A stretch of DNA of 64,000 bases from Nordella sp. HKS 07 (GCF_011046735.1 NZ_CP049258.1:2064001-2128000), one strand, 5' to 3'; shown: positions 27,241-34,679, numbered from the stretch's first letter. The notes: generated from the sequence alone by a model not told the origin. A program made the numbers and translations.

Positions 27241-27891
27241 TCATAGTTGATGGCGATAGCCAGCGGCGCGGATATAGTTTTCGCACTCTTTCAGTGTGAA
27301 GGTGTTGAGAGTGCGGGCGATAGCCTGGATGAGGGTTTCGAGAGTACGGGCAGCTTCCTTTCGCAGGTGTGATTTGAACTTGGCGATTGCCTGCTCGATG
27401 GGGTTGAGATCGGGTGAGTAAGGGGGCAGGTAACGCAGAGCAGCACCGGCGGCTTCGATCGCATCCTTGATGCCGGGAACCTTGTGGCTGGCGAGATTGT
27501 CCATGATGACGATGTCGCCGGTTGAGAGTGTGGGCGCAAGGATCTGTTCGACATAGGCGCGGAAGCACTCGCCATCCATCGGACCATCGAAGACGGCAGG
27601 TGCGGTGATACCGTCGCATCTGAGAGCGGCGACGAAGGTTATCGTTTTCCAATGTCCCCACGGGACTTTGCACAGCAGGCGCTGTCCGCGGGGAGCGCGG
27701 CCATAGCGGCGTGCCATGTTAGTTTGAGCGCCGGTCTCATCGATGAAGACAAGGCGCGCCGCGTTTAGATCGCTCTGAGCCTCGTGCCAGGCTCGGCGCG
27801 CTTCGGCGATGTCTTCGCGCTCCTGCTCGGTGGCGCGTTGTGTCTTTTTTTGAGCGGCAGCTTCAACTGCTTGAGAGCATTCCAAAGGCAA
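27241..27891 (-). CDS. IS630 transposase, DDE catalytic part (ORF B)
   Basis: 216-residue frame with the DDE endonuclease core: first Asp in RLVFIDETGAQTNMARR, second in TGDIVIMDNLASHKVPG, and Glu in YSPDLNPIEQAIAKFKSHL. It is made by -1 slippage from ORF A at the A7 run (plus strand T7, 27845-27851), where CTC AAA AAA A gives ...LKLPLKKKTQRATEQ, the sequence expected for a full IS630 transposase. The listed 27891 start is only the open-frame limit; an independent start is unlikely. Confidence 0.88.
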   Translation of the reverse strand: MPLECSQAVEAAAQKKTQRATEQEREDIAEARRAWHEAQSDLNAARLVFIDETGAQTNMARRYGRAPRGQRLLCKVPWGHWKTITFVAALRCDGITAPAVFDGPMDGECFRAYVEQILAPTLSTGDIVIMDNLASHKVPGIKDAIEAAGAALRYLPPYSPDLNPIEQAIAKFKSHLRKEAARTLETLIQAIARTLNTFTLKECENYIRAAGYRHQL

Positions 27892-28190
27892 CCAACACTG
27901 ACCTCGATACCATGCTCAGCCAGTAAGAAGGTCCGGATCTCCGCTAGCGTGGCATCACAGTTCTCACTCACATGCTGGCGTAGAACTTCATGATGGCCCT
28001 TGAGCTTGGGCTGGGGACCACCAGCCCACGGCAGCGCTGTCGTCATTCCGCTGGTCCGACGCCGGATCAGAATCTTATAGACGTAGGACACATCGACATG
28101 AAACAGCTCAGCCACCGCGCCGGGCTTCAGCCCGCCGTCAACCGCCGCCAACACGCGATCACGTAAATCCTGGGAATAGGGCTTGCCCAT
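27765..28190 (-). CDS. IS630 transposase, helix-turn-helix part (ORF A)
   Basis: N-terminal DNA-binding region, 141 residues to its own stop. MGKPYSQDLRDRVLAAVDGG is the typical IS630 start, followed by the helix-turn-helix KPGAVAELFHVDVSYVYKIL and a second winged region ATLAEIRTFLLAEHGIEVSV. ATG 28190 is the family start; the frame is open to 28268. After the A7 run the zero frame continues only as a tail of about 30 residues, so most functional product needs the -1 shift into ORF B. Confidence 0.88.
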   Translation of the reverse strand: MGKPYSQDLRDRVLAAVDGGLKPGAVAELFHVDVSYVYKILIRRRTSGMTTALPWAGGPQPKLKGHHEVLRQHVSENCDATLAEIRTFLLAEHGIEVSVGCLWNALKQLKLPLKKRHNAPPSRSAKTSPKRAEPGTRLRAI

Positions 28191-28281
28191 GGGGTCCTCG
28201 TGCCGAATCAACCACAAGAACAAGGAATCAGAAAACCCTCCCCCTGAGAATCCCCCAGATTCCATCAATCACGAAAACGCT

Positions 28282-28920
28282 CTAGTTGCCGCTGCCTCGC
28301 GATTTGTGAGGTCGGTCTTTCACGATTTTTACGGTGAAGAGATGCCCGTCGGGATCGTAGCTGCCGAAGGAGGCCTGCCCCCGCTGTATCGCCGGCAGGT
28401 GCGCCCGCCGCAGCGCGCCCGCCGCCAGGCCGCCATTCAGACGGGTGAACTCCACCAGAGGCTCGCGGGGGCCGATCTCGGCGAGCTTGCGCTTCAGGGC
28501 CGCGAGACGCTGGCGCAGCGTCTCGTCCGCAATGCGCAGCAAATGACATATCTCCGCCCGGGTGTGGCCGGTGAGAATCAGGAGAGCCACGATCCGCTGG
28601 CCGCGCGGCAAGGCCGCCACGGCCTTCCAGGGCTCCGGCAAGGCGTCCGCTTGTGCGACATCCGGCACCGCCGCCAGCCCCTCGCGCCGGCGCTGACGGA
28701 TGGCGCCGCGCGCCGCCATGGCCGCTTTCCGGCGCAGCATGCCGCGAAACCATGCCGTGCCTTCCTGCCACGGCAGGCGACCTTCCGCGATGGCGTCGAT
28801 CAGCGCGTCATGAAGCAGATCCTCCGCCTCGTCACGGCGGCGTGAGTGAAACGCGGCGAGACGCAGCAATGCCTGGTAGTGAGGCCGCGACAGCTGCGCA
28901 TTCACGCCGGGTTGTGGCAT
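28282..28920 (-). CDS. ECF-like RNA polymerase sigma factor
   Basis: 212 residues. Region 2: ALLRLAAFHSRRRDEAEDLL and HDALIDAIAEGRLPWQ. Region 4: ALPRGQRIVALLILTGHTRA, EICHLLRIADETLRQRLAAL. The C-terminal stretch GSYDPDGHLFTVKIVKDRP is shared with a group of these sigma factors beside VOC genes. It overlaps the VOC gene upstream by 19 bases. Its TAG stop spans the IS630 target TA (28282-28284); without the IS the stop would still be TAG, supplied by the start of the 114-bp repeat. Targets unknown. Confidence 0.85.
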   Translation of the reverse strand: MPQPGVNAQLSRPHYQALLRLAAFHSRRRDEAEDLLHDALIDAIAEGRLPWQEGTAWFRGMLRRKAAMAARGAIRQRRREGLAAVPDVAQADALPEPWKAVAALPRGQRIVALLILTGHTRAEICHLLRIADETLRQRLAALKRKLAEIGPREPLVEFTRLNGGLAAGALRRAHLPAIQRGQASFGSYDPDGHLFTVKIVKDRPHKSRGSGN

Positions 28921-29288
28921 ACGGCCTCGATATTGTTGCCGTCGGGATCGAGGACGAAGGCGCCGTAATAATCGGGATGATAGATCGGCCGGAGGCCCGG
29001 TTTGCCATTGTCGCGCCCGCCGGCGGCGATCGCCGCTGTGTAGAACGCGTCCACCGACTTGCGGTCCGCCGCAGCGAAAGCGACATGCTGCCCACCTTTC
29101 GGCTTGGCGCCGGTGCCGATCCAGAAATAGGGCTTGCGGCCCTCGCCGAAGCCCGCATGGGCATCGCCGCCCGTCTGCTCCGGCGTCACCTCCATCACAA
29201 GGCCGATGCCGAGCGGCAGCAAGGCCTTCTCATAGAAGGCCTTGGACGTCTTGTAGTCCGTCACGGCAAATCCGACATGGTCGAGCAT
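28902..29288 (-). CDS. VOC-family protein
   Basis: 128-residue VOC domain, beginning MLDHVGFAVTDYKTSKAFYE, with KPYFWIGTGAKPKGGQHVAF and the C-terminal YYGAFVLDPDGNNIEAVCHN. The first His and the last Glu fit metal-ligand positions of glyoxalase-like enzymes. It overlaps the sigma factor gene downstream, so both are one transcript; VOC-sigma pairs are recurrent. The substrate is unknown; a detoxification role is only a guess. Confidence 0.87.
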   Translation of the reverse strand: MLDHVGFAVTDYKTSKAFYEKALLPLGIGLVMEVTPEQTGGDAHAGFGEGRKPYFWIGTGAKPKGGQHVAFAAADRKSVDAFYTAAIAAGGRDNGKPGLRPIYHPDYYGAFVLDPDGNNIEAVCHNPA

Positions 29289-29302
29289 GCTGATCTCCTA
29301 AT

Positions 29303-29355
29303 CTGGAGCGCTTCCTTATCGCCAAAGTCGAGCAACTTTGGCGGGAAGCGCTCTA
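29303..29355 (-). repeat. 53-bp hairpin related to the right half of the 114-bp repeat
   Basis: Minus strand: TAGAGCGCTTCCCGCCAAAG, T, TGCTCG, then ACTTTGGCGATAAGGAAGCG and CTCCAG. It has the same loop-proximal stem as the 114-bp element, but the outer stem is GAGCGCTTCC/GGAAGCGCTC where the long copies have GAGCAAATCC/GGATTTGCTC. Both sides changed together, keeping the pairing. It starts at the TAG stop of the LprI-like gene. Confidence 0.8.
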
Positions 29356-30363
29356 TTCCGGCAAAGGCGCTCCAGCCTTGGCCAAGGATTTGACTTTCGC
29401 CATCGGGAACTCGCATTCATAGGCGCCTTCGGCATAGGAGCCGATCGCATAGGCGTTGAAGGTGACGAGCGCCTTGTCCTGCCAGAAGCTCCAGGCATCG
29501 AGCGACTTCAGAATGTCGGCCACCGTGCTCTCCTGGTAGTTCGGATCATTCGCCGGATCAAAATCCTGACCGTCATTCCGCGCCTTCTTCTGCACGGCGA
29601 TCTGGGCGACGCAGTCGGTCTTGAGCGCCGCCAGCCCCTTGTCGTCAAAGAGGTCGTCCGCCTTCAATACGACGCCGCGCGCCAGATCGATATTGAGCGC
29701 CGACGTGCCGCCATTGCCGTGCGCGCCGCCGGTATTCTCCCAGCCTTCGACCTTGGCGGAGAGGAATTTCGGCGACGCATAGGTGATGTCCATCGCCGCA
29801 TAGGAGGCGTAGTTCATGCCTTCCGGGGCCGGCTCGTCCTGGCGCTTCACCGGCGCGTCCTTGACCATCTTGTCCACTTCGGCGTTGAACAGATTTTCCC
29901 CGGGCGACTTGGGCGCCGCGAAATGGATCAGAGCATAGTCGATATCGAAGCGATAGGGATCGGGATCCTGCTGGACGAAGATCGGCACCATGCGCGATCC
30001 CGTGCCGGGCCCGCTTGCGGGCTCGGCCAGGAACAGCCGGCGGCGCTCCTCGGTCCGATCCAGGATGCAACTCGAACGCTCCGCGCCCTCCTGATACCCG
30101 CAAATGTCTTCACGGCTCTTGATCCATTTCCGCTGCGAGGCGGCGAGCCCCTTGCGCTCCGCGGCGCCGAGCGTCCCGCGCAGGCTTGAATAGGCGGCCG
30201 CCATCGCATCATCCGCCGCCTTGAGCTTCTGATCGGCGCAGATTGCTTTTTCAACCGGGCTCTGCGCCTTGGCGCAATCGAAGGCCACAGCTGGCTGGAC
30301 GCCCAAAGCGAGGAGCACAGGAGCGCAGTACAGCGAGTTCTTCAGGATTCTCATCAAATTCAA
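29353..30363 (-). CDS. LprI/DUF1311-domain exported protein with DUF3298-like region
   Basis: 336 residues with a signal peptide (ILKNSLYCAPVLLALGVQPA, cleaved after AVA). An LprI-type domain follows: FDCAKAQSPVEKAICADQKL, KWIKSREDICGYQEGAERSS, with paired cysteines. From about residue 120 a second domain with EGWENTGGAHGNGGTSALNI and LDAWSFWQDKALVTFNAYAI resembles DUF3298/DUF4163 proteins, which often bind peptidoglycan or act in the envelope. Lysozyme-inhibitor relatives are known, but this role is not proven. Start 30363 or the internal ATG at 30354 are both possible. Confidence 0.8.
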   Translation of the reverse strand: MNLMRILKNSLYCAPVLLALGVQPAVAFDCAKAQSPVEKAICADQKLKAADDAMAAAYSSLRGTLGAAERKGLAASQRKWIKSREDICGYQEGAERSSCILDRTEERRRLFLAEPASGPGTGSRMVPIFVQQDPDPYRFDIDYALIHFAAPKSPGENLFNAEVDKMVKDAPVKRQDEPAPEGMNYASYAAMDITYASPKFLSAKVEGWENTGGAHGNGGTSALNIDLARGVVLKADDLFDDKGLAALKTDCVAQIAVQKKARNDGQDFDPANDPNYQESTVADILKSLDAWSFWQDKALVTFNAYAIGSYAEGAYECEFPMAKVKSLAKAGAPLPE

Positions 30364-30378
30364 CTCTTGTTTCTCTTT

Positions 30379-31794
30379 TCAAGCGCTTGACCTGGGATCG
30401 ATCGGGGTGATCCGGCCGAGGCCGAGAATATCTTCCATGAGCTTTGCGGCGGCAAGCAGGCGGCCTTCTCCGCGGCATGGGGCAGCGATCTGAAGCCCGA
30501 CGGGGAGGTTCTCAGAGGTGAAGCCGGCCGGGATGGAGATAGCGGGCGAAGCGACATTGGTGAAGGCATAGACGATGGCGAGCCATTCGACATAGTTCGA
30601 GAATTTGTGTCCGTCGCATTCGGTGACATAGCGCTGTTCGACGGGGAAAGGCGCCACGATCGTGGCGGGACACAATATGAGATCATATCGGCTGAAGAAC
30701 TCACGCGCCCGCGCGAACATGACGCCGCGCTGCATCTCGGCGCGGGCGATCTCGGCGCCGGTGAGCTTGAGGCCCTTCTCGACATTCCAGATGACATCGG
30801 GTTTCAGCTTGTCGCGGTGATTCTCATAGAGCGTCTTGAGGCCGGTAGCGAAAGAGAGAGCCCGAAGCACCTGGAAGCACTCATGCGCCTCGCGGAAATC
30901 CGGATGCGCTTCCTCGACAATGACGCCGACATCCTGAAGTTTGAGCGCCGCCTTCTCGACGATCGTGGCGACTTCGCGGTCGACCGGCGTGATGCCGAGA
31001 TCGCGGCTGAAGGCGACGCGCTTTGGCTTGGGGCCGGTGCGCGTCTGGGCGAGATAGGAAACGTCCTCGCGCGGCAGCGACAGCGGATCGGCCGGATTGG
31101 CACCGACCATCGCATCGAAGAGCAGAGCGAGGTCTTCGACATTGCGCGCCATCGGCCCATCGACACCGAGCGTGCCATCGATCTTTCCGTAGACGCTCAT
31201 CGCCACTCTGCCAGGCGAAGGGCGCATGCCGACGACGCCGCAGAAGCTCGCCGGATTGCGCAGCGAGCCGCCCATGTCGGAGCCATGGGCGATCCACGCC
31301 ATGCCGGTGGCGAGTGCCGCTGCGGCACCGCCCGACGACCCCGCCGCCGAGCGCGACAGATTCCACGGATTGAGCGTGCGCCCGAACACTTCGTTGAAAG
31401 TATTGGCGCCGGCGCCGAATTCCGGTGTGTTCGACATCGCATAGACGATGCCGCCCTGGGCTTCGAGATTCTCGACAAGGATGTCGGACTTTGCCGGCAC
31501 GTGATTCGCGAAAATGGGTGAGCCTTGCGTCGAGCGAACGCCCGCTACGTCATTCAGGTCCTTGATCGGGACCGGCAGTCCGGCGAGCGGTCCGCGCTCC
31601 GCGACGGGGTTCTTCATCAGCGCCAGCGCATGGTCGCGCGCGCGCTCGAAGCACAAGGTCGGCAGCGCGTTGACCGCCTTGTCGACCTGGGCGATTCTGC
31701 CCTCGAGCGCCGCGAGACAATCGAGCGGGGTGATTTCGCCGGCCTTCAGCAAAGCCACGATGTCATTGGCGGATTCTCGAATCAGGTCGGTCAT
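30379..31794 (-). CDS. amidase signature family protein
   Basis: 471-residue amidase with the Ser-cisSer-Lys triad: Lys in PVPIKDLNDVAGVRSTQGS, cis-Ser in RSAAGSSGGAAAALATG, and the nucleophile Ser in HGSDMGGSLRNPASFCGVVG. It hydrolyses an amide bond; the substrate is not deducible. ATG 31794 follows GAGGGGC and gives the usual MTDLIRESANDIVALLK start. It is divergent from gabT, 96 bp away. An amidase beside a GABA aminotransferase would fit release of an omega-amino acid from its amide, but that is inference. Confidence 0.88.
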   Translation of the reverse strand: MTDLIRESANDIVALLKAGEITPLDCLAALEGRIAQVDKAVNALPTLCFERARDHALALMKNPVAERGPLAGLPVPIKDLNDVAGVRSTQGSPIFANHVPAKSDILVENLEAQGGIVYAMSNTPEFGAGANTFNEVFGRTLNPWNLSRSAAGSSGGAAAALATGMAWIAHGSDMGGSLRNPASFCGVVGMRPSPGRVAMSVYGKIDGTLGVDGPMARNVEDLALLFDAMVGANPADPLSLPREDVSYLAQTRTGPKPKRVAFSRDLGITPVDREVATIVEKAALKLQDVGVIVEEAHPDFREAHECFQVLRALSFATGLKTLYENHRDKLKPDVIWNVEKGLKLTGAEIARAEMQRGVMFARAREFFSRYDLILCPATIVAPFPVEQRYVTECDGHKFSNYVEWLAIVYAFTNVASPAISIPAGFTSENLPVGLQIAAPCRGEGRLLAAAKLMEDILGLGRITPIDPRSSA

Positions 31795-31890
31795 GGTGTC
31801 GCCCCTCTGCTTGATCGATTTGAATCCATTTGCCGCCCGGGGGTCAATGGAGGTAGAACGCCGCAGCATTTCCCGTCAGGAGACCATAAC

Positions 31891-33192
31891 ATGAACGTCA
31901 AGGCATCGGCCAAGGGCCTCAACGAAGCTTGGGTTGAAAGACGCGCCAAAGCGGTTTCACGCGGCGTCGGCATGGCCGCGCCGGTGATCGCGGCGCGCGC
32001 CGAAGATTCCGAGATGTGGGACATCGAAGGCCGCCGCTATATCGATTTCGGCGGCGGCATCGCGGTGCTCAACACCGGCCATCGCCATCCGGCGGTGATG
32101 AAGCGCGTGCAGGAGCAGCTCAACGCCTTCACCCATACCTGCTTCATGGTGGCGCCCTATGCGCCCTTCATCGAGCTCGCCGAGAAGCTCAACGCCATCG
32201 CCCCGATCTCGGGCGACAAGAAGAGCCTGTTCGTCACCACCGGTGCCGAGGCGGTCGAAAACGCCATCAAGATCGCCCGCGCCCATACCGGCCGCAGCGA
32301 CATCATCTGTTTCCAGGGCAGCTTCCATGGCCGCACTTTGCTCACCATGGCGATGACCGGCAAGGTCGTCCCCTACAAGACGAAGTTCGGCCCGATGCCG
32401 GGCGGCGTGTGGCATGTGCCCTTCCCGGTCGCCCATAAGGGCATCACGGTCGAGGATTCGATCCATGCTATCGAATGGCTGTTCAAGGCCGATGTCGAGC
32501 CGTCGCGCGTGGCGGCCATCGTCATCGAGCCGGTGCAGGGTGAAGGCGGCTTCTATGTGGCTCCCAAGGAGCTCATGAAGGCGCTGCGCAAGATCTGCGA
32601 CGATCATGGCATCGTGCTCATCGCCGATGAGATCCAGTCGGGCTTCGGACGCACCGGCAAGTGGTTCGCCATGGAGCATATGGGCGTCGAGCCCGATCTG
32701 ATGACGGTCGCCAAGTCGCTCGCCGGCGGTTTCCCGCTGGCCGGCGTCGTCGGCCGCGCCAAGATGATGGACGCGCCGGAGCCCGGCGGCCTCGGCGGCA
32801 CCTATGCCGGCAACCCGGTGTCCTGTGCTGCCGCTCTCGGTGTCTTCGACGCCTTCGAACAGGACAAGCTCCTCGAAAAGGCGGAGAAGCAGGGCAAGCT
32901 CATGGTCGAGCGGCTCAAGGCCATCAAGGCCAAGAACCAGGGCATGCCGATCGGCGACATTCGCGCTTTGGGCGCCATGGTCGCCTTCGAGCTGGTGACC
33001 GAGCGTGGCGGCAACAAGCCGGATGCCGCCGCCGCCAAGGCGCTGGTCGCCAAGTGCCTGGAGCGTGGCCTCATGATCCTGAGCTGCGGCGTCTATGGCG
33101 ACACGATCCGCCTCCTGACCCCGCTCACCGCGTCGGAAGCCATCCTGAAGGAAGGCCTCGACATCCTCGAATCCGCCATTTTGGGCAACTAA
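31891..33192 (+). CDS. gabT: 4-aminobutyrate aminotransferase (class III)
   Basis: 433-residue PLP aminotransferase. The PLP Lys is in DLMTVAKSLAGGFPLAGVVG near residue 277, the Asp in HGIVLIADEIQSGFGRTGKW, and phosphate-binding residues in FVTTGAEAVENAIKIARAH. The overall pattern matches GabT, which converts GABA and 2-oxoglutarate to succinate semialdehyde and glutamate. ATG follows CAGGAGA. A rho-independent terminator lies 26 bp after the stop. It could take the last step from 4-guanidinobutyrate-derived GABA made by the 17.8-26.7 kb genes, but it is a separate transcript. Confidence 0.92.
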   Translation: MNVKASAKGLNEAWVERRAKAVSRGVGMAAPVIAARAEDSEMWDIEGRRYIDFGGGIAVLNTGHRHPAVMKRVQEQLNAFTHTCFMVAPYAPFIELAEKLNAIAPISGDKKSLFVTTGAEAVENAIKIARAHTGRSDIICFQGSFHGRTLLTMAMTGKVVPYKTKFGPMPGGVWHVPFPVAHKGITVEDSIHAIEWLFKADVEPSRVAAIVIEPVQGEGGFYVAPKELMKALRKICDDHGIVLIADEIQSGFGRTGKWFAMEHMGVEPDLMTVAKSLAGGFPLAGVVGRAKMMDAPEPGGLGGTYAGNPVSCAAALGVFDAFEQDKLLEKAEKQGKLMVERLKAIKAKNQGMPIGDIRALGAMVAFELVTERGGNKPDAAAAKALVAKCLERGLMILSCGVYGDTIRLLTPLTASEAILKEGLDILESAILGN

Positions 33193-33217
33193 CTTCTACT
33201 CCTGAGATTGCAATGAG

Positions 33218-33248
33218 GCGGCGATCATCCGGTCGCCGCTTCTTTTTT
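33218..33248 (+). terminator. rho-independent terminator after gabT
   Basis: Stem GCGGCGA (33218-33224) and TCGCCGC (33233-33239) with an 8-base loop, followed by TTC and six T (33243-33248). It is placed 26 bases after the gabT stop and ends that transcript before the L,D-transpeptidase gene. Confidence 0.8.
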
Positions 33249-33323
33249 GGCGCTGATCCGAAACAAGCGACGGAACCGGCTTCGCAATCCGTCTAGACTA
33301 TGTATAGCCTCGGGAGATTCTTC

Positions 33324-33878
33324 ATGCATCGCCGCCTGTTCCTGTCCGCTCTCGCCTCGAGCCTGGGAGCCGCGGCCTTTCCTGGGCTCGCCGAGGCGGC
33401 CAAACAGAATCGCCAGCGCTATCGCGGTGCCGAAGTGGTCTATTTCGAAAGCTATGAGCAGCCGGGCACAATCATCGTCGATACCGGCAAGCGCGCCCTC
33501 TTCTATATACTGAGCGAAAGCGAAGCGATCCGGTATGGCGTCGCCGTCGGCAAGGAAGGTTTCTCCTGGGCCGGCATCGCCAAGATCGGACGCAAGACCG
33601 AATGGCCGCGCTGGACGCCGCCCGCCTCGATGATCAAGCGCAAGCCGGAGCTCGCCAAATTCGCCAATGGCATGCCGGGCGGCCCCAACAACCCTCTGGG
33701 CGCCCGCGCCCTCTATCTCTTCGACAACGGCCGCGACACGCTATTCCGCATTCACGGCACCAACGAACCGCAGTCGATCGGCACCGCCGCCTCCTCAGGT
33801 TGCATCCGCATGCTCAATGAAGAGGTCACCGAGCTCTATGAAAGGGTGCCGGTCGGCGCCAAGGTGATCGTGCTGTAG
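33324..33878 (+). CDS. L,D-transpeptidase (YkuD domain)
   Basis: 184 residues. An export signal (MHRRLFLSALASSLGAAAFP, twin-Arg flavour) is cleaved about AEA. The YkuD catalytic motif is RIHGTNEPQSIGTAASSGCI followed by RM, with the His and the nucleophile Cys. It cross-links peptidoglycan by 3-3 bonds or attaches proteins to it. ATG 33324 has GGGAG upstream; the frame is open to 33300. Its TAG stop is also the first three bases of the 114-bp repeat copy A. Confidence 0.9.
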   Translation: MHRRLFLSALASSLGAAAFPGLAEAAKQNRQRYRGAEVVYFESYEQPGTIIVDTGKRALFYILSESEAIRYGVAVGKEGFSWAGIAKIGRKTEWPRWTPPASMIKRKPELAKFANGMPGGPNNPLGARALYLFDNGRDTLFRIHGTNEPQSIGTAASSGCIRMLNEEVTELYERVPVGAKVIVL

Positions 33879-33989
33879 CGCGCATCCCGGCGAAGTGGAA
33901 TCACTTCGCCGATAAGGATTCGCGCCAGTTCAATATGCTGGAGCAAATCCTTATCGCCAAAGTCTTCAACTTTGGCGGGATTTGCTCTA
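33876..33989 (+). repeat. 114-bp TA-bounded repeat, copy A
   Basis: Begins TAGCGCGCATCCCGGCGAAG and ends ACTTTGGCGGGATTTGCTC then TA. It holds two hairpins, GGCGAAGTG/CACTTCGCC and GAGCAAATCC..GCCAAAGT/ACTTTGGC..GGATTTGCTC. The ends are inverted repeats of each other (TAGCGCGCATCCCGGCGAAG against TAGAGCAAATCCCGCCAAAG, 15 of 20 positions). The first TAG is the stop codon of the L,D-transpeptidase gene. Confidence 0.92.
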
Positions 33990-34054
33990 GCTGCGGCGCT
34001 GCGCCTCAGGGATGCCGCGCAACGGATGTCCCACATTATATTCCGGAGCACATC

Positions 34055-34507
34055 ATGCCGGGAAAGAGCTGGAAGCCTGAGCCCGCCCCAGACCTGCCGG
34101 ACGGCCTCGTCCTGTTCGACGGCTATTGCCATGTCTGTTCGGGCGGCGTGCAATTTCTGTGGGCACGCGATAAAATCCAGCAGTTTTCCTACGTCCCGTG
34201 CCAGTCGCCCTGGGGTTATGAGATCATGGCGCGCTACGGCATCGACCGCGATTTCGCCGAGACCTTCGCTTTCGTCGACAAAGGCTACATCCTGTTCAAA
34301 TCGGACGCCGCCATCGCCATCATGCAACGGCTTCCCTATTGGCGCTGGGCTTCGTTGGGATGGATCGTGCCGCGTTTCATACGCGACCCGCTCTACGATC
34401 TCCTGGCGCGCAACCGCTACAAATGGTTCGGCAAGCGCGATGTTTGCATGACCCTTCCAGCGGGGGCGAAGGCGCGCTTCCTTACTGAAGCCCCGGCAAA
34501 GCAATAG
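34055..34507 (+). CDS. DUF393 (DCC-family) thiol-disulfide oxidoreductase-like protein
   Basis: 150-residue DUF393 protein. The DxxCxxC-type motif is LVLFDGYCHVCSGGVQFLWA near the N-terminus (DGYCHVC). FVDKGYILFKSDAAIAIMQR and PRFIRDPLYDLLARNRYKWF are the other family blocks. The thioredoxin-like role is inferred from the motif; substrates unknown. ATG 34055 has GGAG at 34044. The frame is open back to 33935, but that part is the 114-bp repeat and begins with the same residues, MLEQILIAKVFNFGGIC, as the false extension of the VOC gene at 26697. Confidence 0.87.
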   Translation: MPGKSWKPEPAPDLPDGLVLFDGYCHVCSGGVQFLWARDKIQQFSYVPCQSPWGYEIMARYGIDRDFAETFAFVDKGYILFKSDAAIAIMQRLPYWRWASLGWIVPRFIRDPLYDLLARNRYKWFGKRDVCMTLPAGAKARFLTEAPAKQ

Positions 34508-34516
34508 GTGTGCGCG

Positions 34517-34545
34517 GCAAAAAAGGGCCCCTGACGGGGCCCTTT
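34517..34545 (-). terminator. rho-independent terminator, minus strand
   Basis: Stem AAAGGGCCCC (34522-34531) and GGGGCCCTTT (34536-34545) with loop TGAC. Read on the minus strand the hairpin is followed by a T run and G. It would end transcripts from the methyltransferase and the small frame at 34566-34679. On the plus strand it also follows the DUF393 gene by about 14 bases, but lacks a T tract there. Confidence 0.75.
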
Positions 34546-34565
34546 CGGCGAGAGATTCTTCAATC

Positions 34566-34679
34566 TCAGAAGTGGAAATTCGGGCCGGCGCGGAGGACGA
34601 AGAGATCTTCCAGTTTCGCGAAATCGCCTTCCGACGAATCATCCACCAGATCTTCCGTCTTCTCCTTGTCGTTGAACAT
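34566..34679 (-). CDS. possible 37-residue acidic small protein
   Basis: ATG 34679 opens a 37-codon frame: MFNDKEKTEDLVDDSSEG then DFAKLEDLFVLRAGPNFHF. It is strongly acidic at the start and aromatic at the end, unlike a random GC-rich reading. It begins 43 bases after the methyltransferase stop and ends 20 bases before a minus-strand terminator. No clear ribosome site is visible directly upstream. It could be a true small gene or the decayed tail of another. No function can be offered. Confidence 0.35.
   Translation of the reverse strand: MFNDKEKTEDLVDDSSEGDFAKLEDLFVLRAGPNFHF

Larger units (their letters stand above)
27233..28282 (-). mobile_element. IS630-family insertion sequence, 1050 bp
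   Basis: Bounded by TA at 27231-27232 and 28283-28284, the target duplication typical of IS630. Terminal inverted repeats match at 17 of 21 positions: GAGCATTTTCATAGTTGATG at the left and GAGCGTTTTCGTGATTGATG at the right (reverse strand). It encodes a transposase in two overlapping frames on the minus strand. It looks intact. Removing the IS and one TA joins the sigma gene stop directly to the 114-bp repeat. Confidence 0.92.

Noticed and set aside
33935-34054. N-terminal 40-residue extension of the DUF393 protein
   Set aside because: It is the 114-bp repeat read as codons; the same residues appear as a false extension of the VOC gene at 27087-27173.
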